57,383 nucleotides of DNA from Phialocephala subalpina (taxonomy: Eukaryota; Ascomycota; Leotiomycetes; Helotiales; Mollisiaceae), in NCBI GenBank assembly GCA_900073065.1, contig FJOG01000029.1:112255-169637 (forward strand). Direction: 5' to 3'. Positions 22,108 through 33,454 of this stretch are shown in pieces. The translations under genes were made by a program, and so were the position numbers. Position 1 is the first letter of the stretch; every line of letters starts with the position of its first letter. The notes below the pieces were generated by a model, which saw nothing but the letters and a program-made list of their open reading frames with translations, made no database searches and had not been told where the DNA came from.

Positions 22108-25100
22108 ATGAGCCCGCAGATCTGGAACGCTCAGCTCAATGTTCGATTTCTGGCCTGGCTAGATTTTACCATTGAACGCCAACTAGATTTCAACAGTACG
22201 ATTATCGATCATCTGCGAGCCCACACGGACAAGGAGTTCACTTTGTCTCAAATCAGGAGTCGCTTTGATTCGCTTGTACGAGAGGAACGGAGTAAAAGAT
22301 CTCCCGCAATATTATCGACCGATATCCGTGTTCAAGGCTCCTCTTGTCTAGAGACACTTGATTCAGGAACTCGCACGGAGATTGAGGCAGCTCTGAGCCA
22401 ATACCGGGCATTTTATCCAAGTGCCCAGCACTCCAAGGAAGCAGGCGAGTCGCCAAAGCAAGCTACCCCTCGAAAGCGAACAATTCCGCACACCAACCAG
22501 AACAAAAAGATGCCACAGCAGGTAGTGAAAAATCAGGAACCTATTGACAGGAGGAAGACACAGCAACCGGTCGGATTCCAGGGAGTCAGAGCGATCAATT
22601 TAGACAAACCACAAAACGTGAGTTGATTGTGTTGAACGATGCCGCCACGTGTGCCTAACATTATCACAGGTTCAGATGGCGGATAATGGCAAATCATCAG
22701 CAATACAGTCCCAATATGACCACAGCAAGGTGCCTGCCACATCAGCCATAGCTGAGCTCGGGGCCGAGATTCTTCGCCTTGAGGCGCAAAATCGAGCGAT
22801 ACGAGCCGAGTGGCAAGAAGAAGTTGAAGATCTCGACAATCAAATTGCCAAGAGGAAGTGCAATGAACATGTCCTTAAAGCAGAGATCCTATCTCTCAAA
22901 GAAGCCCGTCGTGAACGTGAACGAGCTGGTACGAGTGATCTCGAGGAGGAGCTTTTCGTGAAGATCCATGACACTTGGCTTTGGCAGAAGCAAGTGAAAG
23001 ATATGCGAGCACTAAAAGGCTTTACGGACGACAATTTCCCAAAACCAAAGCCGATCGGGGCCGAGACAGTACAAAGGGCCTTGCATAGCATTGGTACAGG
23101 ATTGCAAGCCATACTTCATGGCTATGACGCCGCTACTGTCTCGCAGGCGCCTATCGTCAGAAGCGGCAGTGACCTTGACATATTGTTGCACAGTATGTTT
23201 GAAGAAGCTACCGAAATATCCCACGTAGGAAGAATGCTCATTTCACAGACCTTGAAGTGGGGATTGCACGCGGTAATCCGAGGCCTGGCAACTACGGCAA
23301 TCAAAGAATGGGTTTTTGCAAGTGATTTCCCGAACTTCGCGGGGAAGGGTACTCCACGCATTCTTCAAGAGTATCAGACGATTATCTCGAGCTTCGGTAA
23401 AGTGTCCCCTTCTGTAGATCATTGAGATTTCCATTGATCTTTGTAGGTGGATGGACACGGCTTCACAATTTGGACGTCGCTGCACACCACTCCTTGATCG
23501 AAGGTGACAACTTCGTCGACACTGTTCTGCCTCGCAAAGCAGAGAGCCTTGCCGATCAGCTCTCTATGGCTCTCGCACCACTTTTCGTCCAATCAGCAGA
23601 CACCCTCGTCGACGGAAAGTTCGCTTCATGGGGACAGGATGACAACACGTGCAAGACTCGGCGGGAATGCTTCAAGCAAATCTTCGAGACTGCTTTGAAG
23701 CTGAAGGTCGCCACAGTACTGACCGACGAACAATACGAATTCGTGCTCTGTCCAATCGGGAAATTATACCAAGGCTCGGATACGAATCGCAACGACCAAT
23801 CAACAAATGCGAGGGGACCAAACAACGAGCAGAAGGATTGGATGCACGCCTCCTTATTGATTTACACTAGTCAATCATCACTGCCACGTGACAAGGTGCA
23901 AAGTGCCTTGGTTCAACCCAGAAATTTCTTTCTCACGAAGGAGAGAGGTGACCGACAGCCGTTCCATACCCAAAATCTCACCACGAGGGCAGTGAGTGCA
24001 GTGAACACCTACAGTCATCGCGAAATAACAGAGACTATATCGGACCAGCCACAGACGGCAAATGAACGAGTGCCTGCGCGACCAAAAGTTCCACATACCA
24101 ACGTTCAAGCTATCCCATCAGATTCTGCGTCGCGAATCCTGCCACCTGCGCCCATTCGACCACCAAAGAGAAAGCAGAGCATGAATTTGGGTACGTCCGG
24201 TGCATCTACCAGCACCGAACGGCCAAGTAAGCGACAAGCCCAAAACATTGGTGGCTCTGAGATGGCAGTTGACCGAACCAGCCCAAAACCCGGTCGCCAC
24301 ACTCGCTACGACGGAGGCAAAGACAGCGACGGGGATTACCAGGAAGGCGAGGATAGCGATCCTGATGTGGAGGGGGTGAAATCGATGCTGGCGACAGGTA
24401 AGCGCTTCCAATGCAGGAATTGCGATAAACGATTCCGAGCCAAGCGAAAGCTAAAGGCTCATGAAGACAAGGGTAAGTATGCTGACGAACTTGAGAGGAT
24501 TTATGGGAAGGACTGACGTTGTGCCATAGGAAAATGTCAAGCATGCGACTACTGCGGTCAACGCTTCAAGGATCTTCGCTCAGTTCGCATCCATCAGAGC
24601 AATAAACCTTGTCGTGCCGACCCAGAAGATGCTGGAACCGTTGAAGAAAGTGCCTCAGAAGAGGTCTCTACAGTTGAGGGGCATGACAAGTCCACCACTA
24701 GACAGAAGGTAGCCTGTGATTGGTGTGGCAATTGGTACGCCAACAAATCGAGCATGAAGCAGCACCAAAAGAACAGTACACCTCACAATTGCCCCCACAA
24801 AAGCTCGAGAACATTAACTTTGTCGCACAGATCACTGCAAGGGAAGGCAATGTCCAGAATGCGACGAAACTTTCTGGGGGCCACCGTCAGATCTGGAGCT
24901 CCATATTGGCACTGCACATTGTGGGCCGGTGTCTTCTTTGCCTCTATCTTCTTCACCAGCTGAAGCCGTTGAAACCGCAGTTGCCGAAGATGGCAACGAT
25001 GGTGACAATAGAATTGCGGAAGAGACTGCTGATAGGCCCAAGTGCCCAGACTGTGGACCCGATTTCGAGAGGGCTCAATTTCTCCAAACCCACATTGCCA

Positions 25101-26801
25101 ACAGCAAGTTTCCCTTCAGAAGCCAAAACCAAAGCAAGAACTAATCGTGGTAAACAGAAATATGCGTGAATTACCCTGAATGTGGGGAATGGTGCAGAAG
25201 CAAGTTGTCTCTGCAAAAGCACCCAGTACAAGTACATGACAGTGGCACTAACCTTTCGGCTTCAAAAGAAGACACAGCTCCTGCCTCTTCATCAGCCAAA
25301 TCACGAGAAGCTGAGGGTGCAGTCAGTGATCTGATCGACAAATTTGAGACTGCAAGAGTATCTATCGCAAATTCAGTCGACAGTTCTCAAGATCTTGACC
25401 AGCTCCCACAATCCACACCTCGTGTGGCGTCCAGTGAAAACCCAGAAGACGAGGATTTGGATATCGATGAAGTTAATTTGGTCAGTAATGGACAGCTTCC
25501 GACTGAGCAAGGACAACATTCTCGACATGTGAACTCTTTAACAGCTGACCACTTAGTGGATGAATCGAGTAACAAGCAGATATCTAGGCAACCTTCAAGG
25601 TTGTCACGAACAAGGTCCGAATCTTTCCGCCGTTCGCCCAGTGGGGTCGACGACCGTCTGCATTCTGACAAGGCTTCAGGCTCGCAACCAAACTTGCCGG
25701 AGAGCAGTCATTGGCACGGACCCAAGGAAAATCGCAGAGATATGGATTCAGGAAACGATCCGAATAGCGGGACTTCCTTCCTTTTAACCAACAGGGCATG
25801 GCCTAACCCTCAGGGTAAGTAGCACTGCGACCCATCCGAGTGAGTGAGATCCCGATGCTGACACTGGAAAACAGAGCTCGTAGGTCACTTCATGCAGGAT
25901 AAAGAGACGGATTTCGCACCACACAATAGCTTTTCGACTCCAGACCCCGTCGATGAGATGCGCGAGAGAGAGATTCGTGTTGAGCAATTTCAGAGGCATT
26001 CGCCAAGTGCAGATCAGCCTTCCTCCTGGTCGTGGAACACTTGTAAGCACCTCAAATCGATCACGGCAGAGGTACAAAACATACTAACTGTACCCAGATG
26101 ATACGCATTCTGATCTCATTAATAACCCTGGACGATCATCTTCCCAAGCCCACACCTCGCTATACGGCTCTTCAGGTGTGCCATCTGGACCAAACATGTT
26201 CCGAAACAGTACATACTTCACTCCTCAGCCGCGCTCGAATCACGGATTACGGTACTCAAGCTTCTCGGATTCGCTCAATGGAGACCACGGGCTGCACCTT
26301 GAGATTCCAGGGAACGAAAGAGGAGACCTCTCAGTACCGAACCATCACACAGGCTTTGCTACAAACAACACAGACGCCCAAGACCATTACACCACTCCCA
26401 CCCCTCCCGTGCCACCACCCTTAGGACCGTCCACACCTCCCCCAAACGGGTTTCAACAACTCCTGATGGCGGCCAGATTAGAGAGTCCAGATATGCAAAA
26501 TTGGCACGGGAACGCAAACGGAAATGAAGACCAAGAAACAATCAATCAAACGCACTTCCTGTTCTCTCCACAATCGCAGCCTGAGCAGTCGCATTTGCAT
26601 CCCACTCCGAGCCTGTCATCACCAACTCATAATTCGCAAGGCGGTTGCGAAGGGGAGGGCATTGAAACAGAGCCACTTGGCGCACAAGCTTCAGCTGCCA
26701 GGCTGGAGACCACACAAGCCCCGCTAGAACAAGCGCGAATGAATTTTAGCTCAGTGATACCCACGTTCGTTGATAAGTATGTTCCGAGGGCATGGAGGTG
26801 A
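22108..26801 (+). CDS. SANT-like/coiled-coil/six-finger C2H2 protein, intact copy (gene D)
   Basis: Eight exons (22108-22617, 22670-23396, 23447-24472, 24530-24775, 24831-25103, 25161-25814, 25875-26042, 26098-26801) join to 1,436 codons. Residues 1-60 are SANT-like (LAWLDFTIERQLDFNSTIID, EFTLSQIRSRFDSLVREER). Then come a basic linker, a coiled coil (GAEILRLEAQNRAIRAEWQE to ARRERERAGTSDLEEEL) and a helical core of about 300 residues with LPRKAESLADQLSMALAPLF and KFASWGQDD. After an acidic stretch there are six C2H2-like fingers (CRNC, CDYC, CDWC, CPEC, CPDC and the variant NYPEC). A long Ser/Pro/Gln-rich tail ends FVDKYVPRAWR. The intron at 25104-25160 has a GC donor (GCAAGT). It is probably nuclear; DNA or RNA binding is inferred from the fingers. 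It is the partner of B in the divergent pair and the only intact member of its family here. Confidence 0.8.
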
Positions 26802-28063
26802 TGTTGAAGAGGAGCTTGAATAGGATGTTGGCACTTTGGTCATGCTCGTCGGTAATTGCAGTGTTTCACACTTTCGTTTTCGTATGGATCTCCATAGTGT
26901 GTTCAAAACTTCAAAGCAATGCAGACGTCGAATTTCTTCACCCCAATTTGGGCGAGCAGTTTGTCTAAGTTTTCCAAACTGCGATCCATAAACATATCAG
27001 GTGCGCACAGCCTCCGTTCCGGCACAAACTTAGGATCTCTTCCATTCGAGTTCTTTTGCCACACCAATATCACGAAGTATGCTCTGCCCTCATTGCCTCA
27101 ACCCAGCACTTCATCGCCCCATTCACACTCCGTAAAAATTCTCCCGATTTCCATTCCCTTAGGCTGGTCCCACCCATCCAAAGGGAGACCTACTGATCCT
27201 CGTAGTAAACGTTTGTTGAATGGTCTCCAATCCTCTCGGACTGCTAGTGATATGATTCGATTCCGTAACGACAGTCCCTGGTTGTATCCCTTGCACTCTC
27301 CCTTTGTATGGACGGGTGCATTGATGAAATCGTAATGTAGGAGACTGTTGATTCTGTGGGACGACCGCGAGCGTAGCATGCTCTCGATTTTGAGAAGCAG
27401 CAGATTCCATACAGGCGCCATTGCTTTCCAGAAATGTTAGCGAAGAAGGTAGGTATTACAGGGTGTTGTTTGTGTCGGGTGGGAGGGTTTGTCATTGAAG
27501 CAACCGACCTCCATCTCTCGATTGGATCATGAGAACATCGCAAATTGTGCCTCACGCATGAAGACATGGCTGTCCCAAGATGAGCCGAGGACTGAGGAGA
27601 GAGGAAGTATGATCGAGATGAAATTGTCGACCGGACGAGTCTCGACGATGACGGCGGCTCAAGGAATTGGTCTCAGTATCGAATAATTGCAATTCATTGT
27701 GGCGTACGTGACTGGAGCAGCAGTACACTCGCGTTGCCGGTCCAGTGTCATAAATATCGTGGCGTATGTTGTTCGAAGCATGAGATGGCAAAGACGGCTG
27801 AGAAGACCTCAGATATTTGACGTTGAAGACGAGCACAAGAAAGCAAGTACCTAGTCCATTTTGGGCCAAGCTATAGTGTGTCTGAAGTAATGCGGTGATA
27901 AAACATAGCAGTGGTGACCCATAAGGGAGATTTCTTTGTATTTCCACACCCAACACTGATATTGTCACGACTTTTCATATCAAACTTTGAACATCTTCGG
28001 AACTCCCCCTTCACAACCATCAAAATCCAGCATGTTTCCCTGAACCCCCATATGCACACATTC
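26802..28063. other. intergenic, no supported gene
   Basis: 1.26 kb between the convergent ends of D and the DUF6594 gene. Frames of about 100 codons exist on both strands (for example 27098-27421 minus), but they overlap one another and show no recognisable domain. Confidence 0.45.
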
Positions 28064-28888
28064 TCAAGAAACAGGAGCCATACTGGTACCAACAAATACG
28101 ACCAAGACTGCCGCATAAGCAGCAGTTGCAGCCAACACATCCATTCCCCTCAAGCTCCTCGCCGCAAGTGCCAGCGCCAACGCGAACAGCACAGTGCTGA
28201 TGCTGGAAACAATCAAGCTGGTGTTCAGGGATCGATGTAATACCATGATTAGCATTGGTGTTATAAGTGTGACTCCTCCAAAGATTCCCATCCAGAGTCG
28301 CTCGGATGAGGCCTTCGCCTTTTCGCGTCTCAGTCGACCGTCCTGATCAAGTTCCCGAAAGTTGTATAAGGTCTTGAGTTTGCCCTCTTTCATCATTTCT
28401 CGCAAGCTGTCCATTTCATGATTTACATCGTTCTTGCGAAATCGTCTCGCCCAAGAGCTCACACCTGGCTGTATGGCCGTGGGGACAAGATCATCAAGCT
28501 TTTCTTGGGATAGCGTCTCATAGTCACGAAGCGCGTTTGCTGTGTTTAAATGTATTCTTAGCAATCTCGCCCTGAACTAAGGAGTGCGAAGCTATATCGC
28601 AGCATGCTCACCGTATCCTTGAAGGTATTGGTCAATCTCCGCATCCAGCCTTTGCCAGCTTTGCAGCGCTTGAAGACTTTCAAGCGGTGGTTGGGCAGGA
28701 CGAGCCAATTTCCGAACAGATAATTCATGTAGCTTGATTTGCATTTCATCGATTCGTTGTGCTTGCAAAGCTCGAAAACTAAGGACGATAATCGCGCCAT
28801 CACTTCTGTCCTCTCGAAGTAATCTGACTGTGGCAAAGCTGATTTTCGATGCGAATGAGAGAGTACCTACGACACTTAGTGGATCCAT
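28064..28888 (-). CDS. DUF6594-type membrane protein
   Basis: Exons 28888-28612 and 28539-28064 join to 250 residues (MDPLSVVGTLSFASKISFAT at the start). The pattern FRALQAQRIDEMQIKLHEL near the N-terminus, and the C-terminal run of hydrophobic segments LITPMLIMVLH, STVLFALALALAAR and AATAAYAAVLVVFVG, are characteristic of the fungal DUF6594 family, which ends in clustered membrane helices. The protein is shorter than most members and its N-terminal half is abbreviated. Function is unknown for the family. An alternative first intron (28871-28828 region) that changes the N-terminus is possible. It is transcribed towards gene D. Confidence 0.7.
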
Positions 28889-29780
28889 GAGGTTTTTCTG
28901 AAAATAAGATATTGTTGCGACGAGGCTGAGGCAGTCCAGAGTTATTCAGCTGCAACGCGAAGGCAATGTCTTTAAATATTGCATTGTGCCAGCCTCGCCG
29001 GAGTTCTCCCCAGGCCGACGATATCTGCAAGGCCTGAAACACAGTGTCGTCCAATCAGCAAACGCCCGCTTCCCTATTCTGTTTTGCAAAGAATGATATC
29101 GTAACTACGTTGGCATTCGATTTTTTTCTGAAAACGAACACGGAACTAAAGTTCAAGAAATGTGGACGAGAGCGCATTCTTGATAGGCCACTTCGTCTTT
29201 GTTATAATTATTTTGACCGAGCACAGTCTAGTAGGCTAAGAGACGCACCAGGCTGCCTACCTCGTTCATTGCGTTGGAACTTGGGAAATTCAAAGGAGCA
29301 ATTGCGCGACCGTATCGAGACTCAGCGAGCAAAGCATTCTATGCGGAGTTGACGAGAAAGGAGACTTGAACGGTGGTCGGTCACGTGACTATTAAGTCAA
29401 CGACCTTGTCTACAGCGCTAAAGACCTCTGAATTGCAAGAAGGGAGGTACATTGAACAATGATCGAGTACCAAATATCAGATCTGCGGTTGTCGAACAAT
29501 CTACTATAGAAATATGGGATCTCGACGCTTAATCTTTTTGCGCCAACCCCCCGAAGACGACTGCGATTCCTAAATCGCCGCAGGATAACTTGATAAACAC
29601 TACTTAGGCACTCGGACTTGCGCTAGTGCCCTGCAGTAAGAGACTGTTTTCCGCTTGAGGCAAAGATTATGAAAACGCGTGAATCCTCAACCGTTATACC
29701 ACCACTTCTCCATCACCAAATACAACAACTTCAAAATTTCTAAACCACCGACAACCACCATCAACCACAAAACCAAAGCC
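28889..29780. other. intergenic, upstream of two divergent genes
   Basis: About 890 bases between the divergent starts of the DUF6594 gene and the PPxY gene. No supported frame. The last 80 bases before 29781 are A/C-rich on the plus strand, typical of a fungal 5' leader. Confidence 0.45.
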
Positions 29781-30350
29781 ATGCTGCCCAGTCCTCAACT
29801 CCCTCAACGCACTCCAATCGACGAAGGGCTAGCTCAGACCATGAAGCACAACATCGCCACCACCCTCCGCACGCTCTTCCACTCCATACCAGCACCCTTC
29901 ATCCTCTCTCACAGAAGCGCAACACCAACCCCCTCCAGCCTCACCACCCAATCACCCACCCCTCCATCAACCTTCCAAACTTCCGAACAACAAACCTCCC
30001 ACGCATTCGCAAGAATCGGAAACAAGCTCGCCACCCTCTCCAACGCCACCAAACACCACATATACTCACGCCAATTTACGCGCCAGATTGACCTCTTCAC
30101 CCACAGACTCACCTTCATGGAGTCGCAATTCGGATTGGCGGTAAAGGATGGACTCGGCGCTCGATGGATAGGGAGGAATGCCGGGACGAGATTGATGGTA
30201 TTGGAACGAGACGTTGATAATGAGGCGATGAAGTTCGAGAGGGAGGAGAGGAGGTTGAGGAGGGAGTATTTGAGGAAGGGGGAGAGAGGACCGCCAGCTT
30301 ATTGCGAGAATGAGAGGGATGAGGTGGATCCACCGGCTTATGAGGAATGA
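29781..30350 (+). CDS. small hypothetical protein with two C-terminal PPxY motifs
   Basis: The preferred start at 29781 (MLPSPQLPQRTPIDEGLAQT) gives 189 residues; an in-frame ATG at 29679 would lengthen it. The N-terminal half is Ser/Thr/Pro-rich. The middle is helical (FARIGNKLATLSNATKHHIY, RQIDLFTHRLTFMESQFGLA), followed by a charged coiled segment (FEREERRLRREYLRKGERG). The last 20 residues carry two PPAY motifs (GPPAYC and DPPAYEE). PPxY is the ligand of WW domains, for example of Rsp5/Nedd4 ubiquitin ligases, so a role as an adaptor or substrate is a reasonable guess and nothing more. No homologue is recognised. The GC-rich third-codon usage in the first half supports coding. Confidence 0.6.
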   Translation: MLPSPQLPQRTPIDEGLAQTMKHNIATTLRTLFHSIPAPFILSHRSATPTPSSLTTQSPTPPSTFQTSEQQTSHAFARIGNKLATLSNATKHHIYSRQFTRQIDLFTHRLTFMESQFGLAVKDGLGARWIGRNAGTRLMVLERDVDNEAMKFEREERRLRREYLRKGERGPPAYCENERDEVDPPAYEE

Positions 30351-30365
30351 GGAGTTGGAGAGCTG

Positions 30366-30423
30366 AGGAGGAGGGAGAGGAGGGAGAGGAGGGAGAGGAG
30401 GGAGAGGAGGGAGAGGAGGGAGA
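30366..30423. repeat. 9-bp minisatellite (GAGGGAGAG)n
   Basis: About six tandem copies of GAGGGAGAG just after the stop of the PPxY gene, with imperfect edges. Read on the minus strand it encodes a Pro-Pro-Leu run, which creates a spurious long frame at 30066-30500. Confidence 0.85.
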
Positions 30424-30776
30424 ACAGGGCCGCTTGGTGGAGGGTATTGAAGGAAATCGAATCTTTTGGGAGAATGGAGTAATAGACGATGGACTGGCAT
30501 TTGAAGGGCAAGATATGAACCTGTAGATGCTGAGTAAGAGAGTTGGCTTCGTTCTCGGGTGCGTCGGGGGATACGGGTGAGGGACCTTGCCCGTAGACAT
30601 GCGCGAGCGACGAGAAAGACAGTATAATCCTTGAGCTTGAAACTCTTGACGTACCGATCTCTTCACCTTCCTCAGAATGGTAGGACGGTGAATTTTGAAA
30701 TGCTTATGATCGTGACCCATGCTGTCTATTGAAGTCGAGAACGGTTTTGAAGCCCCTCCCCTGTCAGTTTCGTGAA

Positions 30777-32981
30777 CTAGAAGAGCTTCAAATCCATCCT
30801 CTCCCATCCCAATCCCTCGAATTTCCTTTCCAAGAATTCACGATCAAGACTCCCATCCTCTTTCTTGTAACTCGGCTTATCGTAGTAATCCAACCCTAAT
30901 CCCAAGAAGCCTACTCTCTCATATCCTTCTCTCTTCTCTTTCCTCTCCCCCCCACTCCCCTCTTTCTCGCTGGTACCCACCACCTCACTCTTCTCATCCA
31001 CAAACCCTTCCAACTCGCCCTTCTCACCCCGATGTGAATGATCAAGCTTTGTTAGGACGACGCAGTCTACGACCCCTTCATCAAATCCAGCGCCCCAGAA
31101 GTGTCCTTGGATGAATAGGACGAGGTGATGTTCTAACTCGTCTTTGATCTTCTTCCCCTCATCTTCTCTCTCTTTCTCGCTGAACTGTTCGTCGTGGTGT
31201 CCGCAGACGGAACAATCTAGAGCCCAAGACTTGTCGAGGACAAATGTTGGATGGAAGACACGATCTTTATCTTCATTGATTGTGTTGAGCAGGCTCATGA
31301 GGCCGACAGCTGTACCGGAGATGGTGATGTTCGACCCCGGTTGGGCGGCGCTGAAGGGGTTGGAGGGGTTGGAGAGGATTAGATCCTGGGATAGGAGGCG
31401 AAGGCCGTATTTCTCGATGAACGATTTATGCGGCTCGATGAGTTGGTCTGAGAGTATGGTTTCGGGCCAACTCAAAAACATAGAACTGGTTTGTCCGTCT
31501 ACGCTTGAGGGACTCCAGCTCGGTGCTCGGTACTCTTTTGCCGCAGTGAGGACGGGGAAGGCGCGGCCCCATGCAAGACCGGCTGGGAGATTCGAGGTCC
31601 AGAGGCCAGAGAGGTAAGAGCCGAGGATGTTGTCTGGGTTGAGGATCCTTGCAACTGTGGCGATGGCGGTGAGTTTGTCGTTGGGTTGGGATAGAGGGAA
31701 GGCATGAGTCGAGAGTTCATTGATGGTTTGGTGGTAGGCTTCGAGGCGTTGTGAGAGGTTGTTTGGGTCCGGGGTGAGAGATGAGGTGGCAGTTGAGAGG
31801 TTCTGGAGACTGTCCGTGACTTGTTCCACCTCTGGGCTGGTGTGTTTCTCCAAGTACGAAGTGATAAAAGGCTGCACGAAAGCCTTCTTATACCTCTGTC
31901 TGACCTGTCCAGAACCAGTAACTTTATCAGGAATACCAGCAGCTTCGAACTTTAACCCATCAGTACATTCCCAAATCATCTGCCTTTTCGTATAATGCAC
32001 AATCCTCGGCGACAGAATCCTTTGTAATGCTAGCCACCCCCTCGGCTTCTCAGTATTTCCAGTATGAAGAGAAAGATCCCAATCCCATCTCAGAAGTTTC
32101 TGGCGCATATACCGATCCTTATTCTTTCCTAGTGCCGGGGAGCAGAACACCTTCCTCTCTTCCAAGATCCCGGTCTCTGAAGTGGGTGAGATCATGAGCG
32201 CTGCATTCCCATAAATACTTTCCAAGTGCTCAGCCCCCGTAGCGTAGACCTGAACACACATCGCAGGAAACCAGAGATAGCGATATCCAAGTCTTTGAGT
32301 AATGATTATCGCGTCTTCGACGGTTTTGGGTAATTTGATGGTTCCAACTGAGCTGCTCATGAGCTCGGCGTTGAATTTGGAGAATGAAGCGACGTCGAAG
32401 GGGTCGCCGAGGACGAGGTATTGGCCGGTGCGGCCGTGGGAGTCGATGACTTTGCAGGGACCGTTAAGTTCGGGAGACACTTCCATTATTCGGGGTGGGA
32501 GGGGGACATCCTTTATTTTTGGACAGTTTTTGTGCCCAGAACATTCCGTGAGCCATGATTGAAGCTGTTTGAAGCAGGGTTCGTCTTGGGGGTTGGAAGG
32601 GATGAGACGACGGATGTCGGTGTCTTCGTCCTTTGGACCTTGAGTTTTGGTTCAGCGCTGGAACATCGTCACTAGTAGGAATCAAGACTCACCTATGTAA
32701 TCCTCAGACACAACGTAGTCGAACAAAAGATCATCACAACTGTATGAGCGGCCACCGATGTTGTCAGGCTTCCTGACATCTAGACGCCTGCTAGCTAGAT
32801 ATACAATATTCCCAGGCAATTTTTCAAGTCTATGATTCCAAGATGCAGAGTTTTGAAGGATATCGCAATAGAATCTGCATGCATCGCAACCTTCGTCGGC
32901 TCTCGTGATAAGCGCGGAGTACTCCCCGAGACGGCACTCTTTGTCAATATCAAGAGCTTCACAAATCTCGCAAAGAGGCAT
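30777..32981 (-). CDS. divergent HET-domain protein
   Basis: Exons 32981-32693 and 32638-30777 join to 716 residues. The N-terminus is Cys-rich (MPLCEICEALDIDKECR, then CDACRFYCDIL), as in many fungal HET proteins of the GDACRLC type. The centre keeps the HET frame: LPKTVEDAIIITQRLGYRYL followed by WFPAMCVQ, then SIYGNAALMISPTSETGIL and WLALQRILSPRIVHYTKRQM with WEC. This matches the family pattern LPxTxxDAxxVTRxLGxRYLW then LQERxLSPRxLHFT. Two signatures are degenerate: the LSYxWG strand is YLVLGDP, and WIDSLCIIQ is WFPAMCVQ, with the following D..DW..E shortened. The C-terminal half (including EYRAPSWSPSSVDGQ and the tail GWERMDLKLF) is typical. HET proteins act in allorecognition death; this one may be catalytically or signalling impaired. 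The frame is intact. Confidence 0.8.
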
Positions 32982-33454
32982 TTTGATCGACTGAACTTAG
33001 GTGAAGCAAAAAAGGGAGGAAGGGGAGATGGCTTAAGAGTTCGAAGGATGAATGCAGGTCAAGTACTAGCTTGCTGCCTGAGCTAAGGCTAAAGATCTAG
33101 AAACGTGGCCGTTCAATAGGATCCACCGAAAAGGTTGTCATCTTTTAAATCCCAATTAACCGCCCAGGCACCGAACCAAACATGGTTCTGTGAGTCGATG
33201 AGGAAAGGAGGGTTTGGTTCGACGGACTTGGTGAGTTGCGGACGAAGAAGATTTGTGGATGAAGAAGAGTTGGGACGGACAGTGAGACGACGTCAAATCC
33301 TCGGCTCTTCTTCGCGTCTTCCCCGCCAAACAAAAACAACGTTAACCCTCCATTATCTTGTCAACAACCTTGGAAGACAACACGACCTCGCAATACAGAC
33401 CTACGAGCTTCGAAGGACCTCCCGGTTTGTGGATAGTTAGCTGCAGATTTCACC
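32982..33454. promoter_or_regulatory. intergenic between divergent HET and aprataxin genes
   Basis: 473 bp separating two divergent starts. No coding evidence. It presumably holds both promoters. Confidence 0.4.

Noticed and set aside
27098..27968. Several frames of about 100 codons in the D/DUF6594 gap
   Set aside because: Mutually overlapping on both strands, no domain, no intron logic.
30066..30807. Long minus-strand frames opposite the PPxY gene with a Pro-Pro-Leu run
   Set aside because: They arise from the 9-bp minisatellite and from the shadow of the plus-strand gene; no domain resemblance.
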